NCBI GenBank assembly: GCA_016858145.1
Contig: JAEHOE010000136.1
Coordinates: 186,001-250,000, forward strand
Source of the DNA: Edaphochlamys debaryana
Taxonomy: Eukaryota; Chlorophyta; Chlorophyceae; Chlamydomonadales
Length of the DNA: 64,000 nucleotides
Reading direction: 5' to 3'
How positions within the stretch are numbered: position 1 is the stretch's first letter; each line of letters opens with the position of its first letter. The notes under the pieces were generated by a model, which worked only from the letters and a program-made list of their open reading frames with translations, did not search any database and was not told the origin of the DNA. A program made the translations under genes and the position numbers. This document shows positions 61,004 through 64,000 of this stretch, piece after piece.

Positions 61004-62806
61004 GATCTCGTTGGATCACGTGGTGACGTGTCCTGACGGTGTCGATGGTTGTGGACGAGGGGGGTGTGCGGTTGGAAGCCCGCCGCTGCGGAGGCTCGGT
61101 CCCAAGGGCGTCGCGGGGTGCAGGCGTGTGGCAGGGCCTTTACTGCCTGCCTCCTAAACGTCCCGGTGCTGGTTGCGGCGGTGTTGGGAGCTGTAGGGGG
61201 CACCAGAGGCCCACTCGTGAAGGCTAGCAGGCGGTGCGGAGGGTGGCGGTATTTTGGCAAATCGCACTCAGGAGCAGTGTCGGCTTCTCAGCCCAAGAGG
61301 CTCCCAGACCAAGATGTCGCTGTGTTGGAGGGCGGGAGAAGGGTGGTGGTTGCAGTTCAAAATTTTCGTGCGGCTTTAAGGCCACTACGCGAGCTAACCA
61401 GCGGCAGGGCCCTGGGCCGAAGGGGGCAAGCCGGGGGAGCCGGGGGCTGCAAGGTAACTCCCCAAACACAGTGCGCGCGACTCCCCTCCAGGTTCAGCCA
61501 GCTGCCTTCATCTTTGTAACAGTAGTAGCGACACAAACGGCCCGATCGCGCAGCATACAGAACGGGCGATGCTGCCATCGGGGAAGAAGGCGACGTGCCG
61601 CCGTAAGCTATAGACTCACCGGCATAAAGCTCGCGCTCATATCTCCATCCAGCACCGGATGGACTGATGCTTCGACTGATGGCGCTTTCGCGAACTAGGA
61701 GCCTGCTAGAAGTCGACCGTGGCCGAGCTAACGCCAGTCGCGTCAATGATCAATCAAATGTATTCTGTACTCAAAATAATGTGTATGCAGCGCGGCCACA
61801 GCAGCGGTGACTTGTGACGGGTCACGGGTCCTGCTTCCTTCCTCCTCGCTTGCCCGCAGGCCTGTCGTCTTCCCAACCACTGGCCTTTCCTTACTCCCGT
61901 GCCACCCCGGCCCCTTTGTATCAGGCTTTAGCCAACTCGAAGCCTGCTAGAAGTTGACCGTTAAGCTTATGCCAGTCGCGCCTTTGTATGTAGCGCTGTG
62001 CACACGGCGTTCGCCCGCCCGCCCGCCCGATCACGTCGACACGTACCCGACGTTTCAGCGGGAGATCGCTGATTCGCTGGTTTCCTTCCGTGCTCCATAC
62101 TCAGCTGGGTGCAACAGAAAGATGAGGGGCGGGCCAAACGCGCACAGGTGACCACTTGACGAGCTTCCATGTCCATGGCCTTGGTGCCTGAACCGCACCT
62201 ATGATCACCCTGAGTTGCCGATGGTCAGCCCTGAGCCTCCCCTTTCGACCAGCCTCGGCCGCCGCTGCATACAACATGAACAGTCGGCTCAACTGGGCCC
62301 CCCCAGCTCGCTGCTCTCGCAATAACCGCAAAGCCCAGTGGTACGCTTGCACCACGACGGCTCCACGCCTCTACGTGGGCACCATCAACACCTGTAAGTG
62401 CTCCTTCACAAGCCAGGCCCCGTAGCCTCAAGCCTCCCCTGGTGACTCCTTGCCTACTAAACTCCACCTGTGAAGCCCCATCCGTCGCTCCCTTTGCGCC
62501 GGGAGGCCATCAGTGCACCCCGCTTGGTCCGAGAGGACGCGTCAGACATGACACGGTCAGTGGCCCGCACTCGGTTCTCGCCTCGACACATGCAAAGCGA
62601 ACATCACCACCCCATGCCCAGAGCCCGTCCCAGGTCTCGCCTTGCCCTTCGCCACATCCACAAGCCTCACCGGCCCGCTCACTCGCGCCTGCACAAGCAT
62701 CCCTCCCTCCACGAAATCCGACCGTTCCATAAGCGCCCAACGCTGCAATCAGTCACACCAAAAGAAGCCTCGGCAGAGCTCACGAGCCCCAGAACAGCCG
62801 GGCGCC
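61004..62806. other. About 1.8 kb without a supported gene
   Basis: Lower-GC sequence between the BTB gene start and the end of the Ala/Gln-rich gene. It contains short direct repeats (gcctgctagaagt.gaccgt at about 61700 and 61943). A weak coding-like stretch on minus at 61500-61590 (MAASPVLYAARSGRLCR) has no fitting donor. Confidence 0.4.
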
Positions 62807-63634
62807 TCAGGCAGGCGGGTTGCCAGGCTGCTGCGCCTGTGCCTGTGCCTGCGCCGCCTGCTGCGCGGCAAGCTGCTGCTGGTACGCCGCCATCTGCTGG
62901 GCGTACAGCTCCATGGAGGCTGCCGTACTTGCCGTACCCGCGCCAGCGCCGCCAGCCGCCGCCGCCATCTGCTGCTGCCATTGGTACGCCGCCATGAGCG
63001 CCGCCGGATCTGAGCCGTACGCCGCCGGGTAGGCGGCGGCAGCCGGGTTGCCGTACGCTGCGGCCATCTGAGCGGCGGCTGCCGCCGCCATCTGCGCTGC
63101 CGCCGCGGGCTGCGCACCGTAGCCCTGCACGCCGCCGTAGCCCTGGCCCGCCGCCGCCGCCGCCGCGGCTGCTGCCGCCGTGTAGCTCGCGGGGGCGTAC
63201 CCGTACGGCACCGCCGCCGCCACGGGGGCGCGCTGCTGCGCAGCTGCCGCCCCTGTTCCATTACCTGGCGCCGCCGCCGCCGTACCGTACGGCATGGCCC
63301 CCATCGCCGCCAGCCGGGCAGCGTACTGCTGCTGGTACAGCTCCTGCAGCTGGGCCTGCTCGGCGACCGTCGCGCCGCCGGGAGCGCTCGGCGCCGCCGC
63401 TGCTTGAGCTGCCGCCGCGGCGGCGGCCTGCAGGTACTGCTGGTACAGCTGCTGCTGGGCGGGGTCGAGTTGGGAGAGGGCCGCCGCCTCCGCAGCCGCG
63501 GCGGCAGCTGCCGCCGCCGGCGGGTCCTGAACCTGAGCCGCGGCTTGGTCGCCGGCAGCGGGGGCGCCTGCGGCCGCCGCTGCGGCTGCTGCCGCCGCCG
63601 CCAGGGTGCCTGTTCGTACCGTTGTTGCTGCCAT
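62807..63634 (-). CDS. Ala/Gln/Tyr-rich low-complexity protein or C-terminal part
   Basis: The minus frame from the ATG at 63634 opens [19 protein letters not shown] and ends ...QQPGNPPA with TGA at 62807 (275 residues). It is dominated by Ala and Gln runs with Tyr/Gln motifs such as QQQLYQQYLQ, ELYQQQYAARLAAMG, YQWQQQMAAA and ELYAQQMAAYQQQ, as in C-terminal regions of RNA-binding proteins. No folded domain is seen. The ATG overlaps the stop of the upstream Ala-rich frame (TAATG), so this may be the C-terminal half of one longer protein broken by a frame change or an unrecognised intron. Confidence 0.55.
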   Translation of the reverse strand: MAATTVRTGTLAAAAAAAAAAAGAPAAGDQAAAQVQDPPAAAAAAAAAEAAALSQLDPAQQQLYQQYLQAAAAAAAQAAAAPSAPGGATVAEQAQLQELYQQQYAARLAAMGAMPYGTAAAAPGNGTGAAAAQQRAPVAAAVPYGYAPASYTAAAAAAAAAAGQGYGGVQGYGAQPAAAAQMAAAAAAQMAAAYGNPAAAAYPAAYGSDPAALMAAYQWQQQMAAAAGGAGAGTASTAASMELYAQQMAAYQQQLAAQQAAQAQAQAQQPGNPPA

Positions 63635-64000
63635 TACTCCTGGCACAGCGTGGCGCCGGCAGCGGCAGCCGCCGCGGCGTCAGCCTCGGTTGGCTGAGGC
63701 GCCGCCTGAGCGTCGTCCACAGGTGCGGCGGCGAGGGGCTGCTCGGTCGGCGCTTGGGCCTCGGGAGCCGCTGCCGCCGCCACCTGAGCCTGGGCCGCCT
63801 CAGCCGCTGCTTGCGCCTGTGCCGCCTCCGCGGCCGCTTGCGCCTGTGCGGCCTCCGCGGCCGCCTGAGCCTGCTGAGCCGCCGCCATCTGAGCCGCGGC
63901 CTCCGCGGCAGCCTCCGCCGCCGCCGCTGGGGCGTGCGCCTCTGCCGCCGCCGCCGCCTCCGACGGTTGTGCGGCCTGCAGGGCCTCAGCTGCCACTGGC
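63634..64000 (-). CDS. Ala/Gln/Glu-rich coding sequence, partial, runs off right edge
   Basis: A minus-strand frame open from the window edge encodes Ala/Glu/Gln repeats, with AAAEAAQAQ present three times in a row. It ends ATLCQE with TAA at 63634-63636. Composition matches the next frame downstream, which suggests both belong to one protein. No start is inside the window. Confidence 0.5.
   Translation of the reverse strand, partial: PVAAEALQAAQPSEAAAAAEAHAPAAAAEAAAEAAAQMAAAQQAQAAAEAAQAQAAAEAAQAQAAAEAAQAQVAAAAAPEAQAPTEQPLAAAPVDDAQAAPQPTEADAAAAAAAGATLCQE

Overview
This is nuclear DNA of a eukaryote, most likely a GC-rich chlorophyte green alga, probably from a flagellated lineage such as the Chlamydomonadales. 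The evidence is as follows. The genes are finely split by short introns with GTGAG/GTGCG donors and C/T-rich acceptors. Coding sequence is rich in Ala, Gly and Glu homopolymers. TGTAA motifs resembling algal poly(A) signals lie downstream of several genes. The best matches are to plant/algal families: a plant-type Strawberry-notch/FORGETTER1, a CDKL5-type kinase of the flagellar-length class, a plant-type MBOAT lysophospholipid acyltransferase, and BTB-NHL and F-box/LRR proteins. I cannot name the species.

Layout. At 1-653 (minus) lies a frame-broken 3' fragment of an F-box/LRR-type gene whose better copy is at 34.8-36.9 kb. From about 1.25 to 19.5 kb (plus) is one very large, many-exon gene for a Strawberry-notch/FGT1 DExH helicase-like chromatin protein with a PHD finger and AT-hook. 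From 20.7 to 23.0 kb (minus) is a membrane-anchored protein with two Kazal-like cysteine modules. From 24.4 to 28.2 kb (minus) is a CDKL5/LF5-like protein kinase. It is divergent from an MBOAT acyltransferase at 29.6-34.1 kb (plus). The F-box/LRR gene follows on plus. From 37.7 to 45.9 kb is a direct segmental duplication of about 2 kb carrying two copies of an unknown two-exon gene, with another small unknown gene between them. From 46.5 to 53.1 kb (minus) are two tandem paralogous C2-domain genes that share a 13-nt microexon. From 54.2 to 56.4 kb (minus) is a coiled-coil/acidic protein. From 58.6 to 61.0 kb (minus) is an NHL-like plus BTB protein. From 62.8 kb to the right edge (minus) is Ala/Gln-rich coding sequence in two frames that meet at a TAATG overlap.

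No operon-like functional system is visible; the genes look independent. The most unusual pattern is structural. Inside the FGT1 gene, the last or first 15-50 bases of many exons, with their splice site, are repeated nearby in the adjoining intron, producing decoy donors and acceptors. The C2 pair is also notable: one paralog has lost two loop-1 aspartates. In the 38/44 kb pair, the intron is almost invariant while the first exon carries mostly amino-acid-changing differences. All gene models were read by eye from motif matches, open frames and splice phase. Models with consistent phase across every junction (the Kazal-like, C2, coiled-coil and BTB genes and the duplicated pair) are the most secure. 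The start of FGT1 and of the CDKL5-like gene is not resolved.
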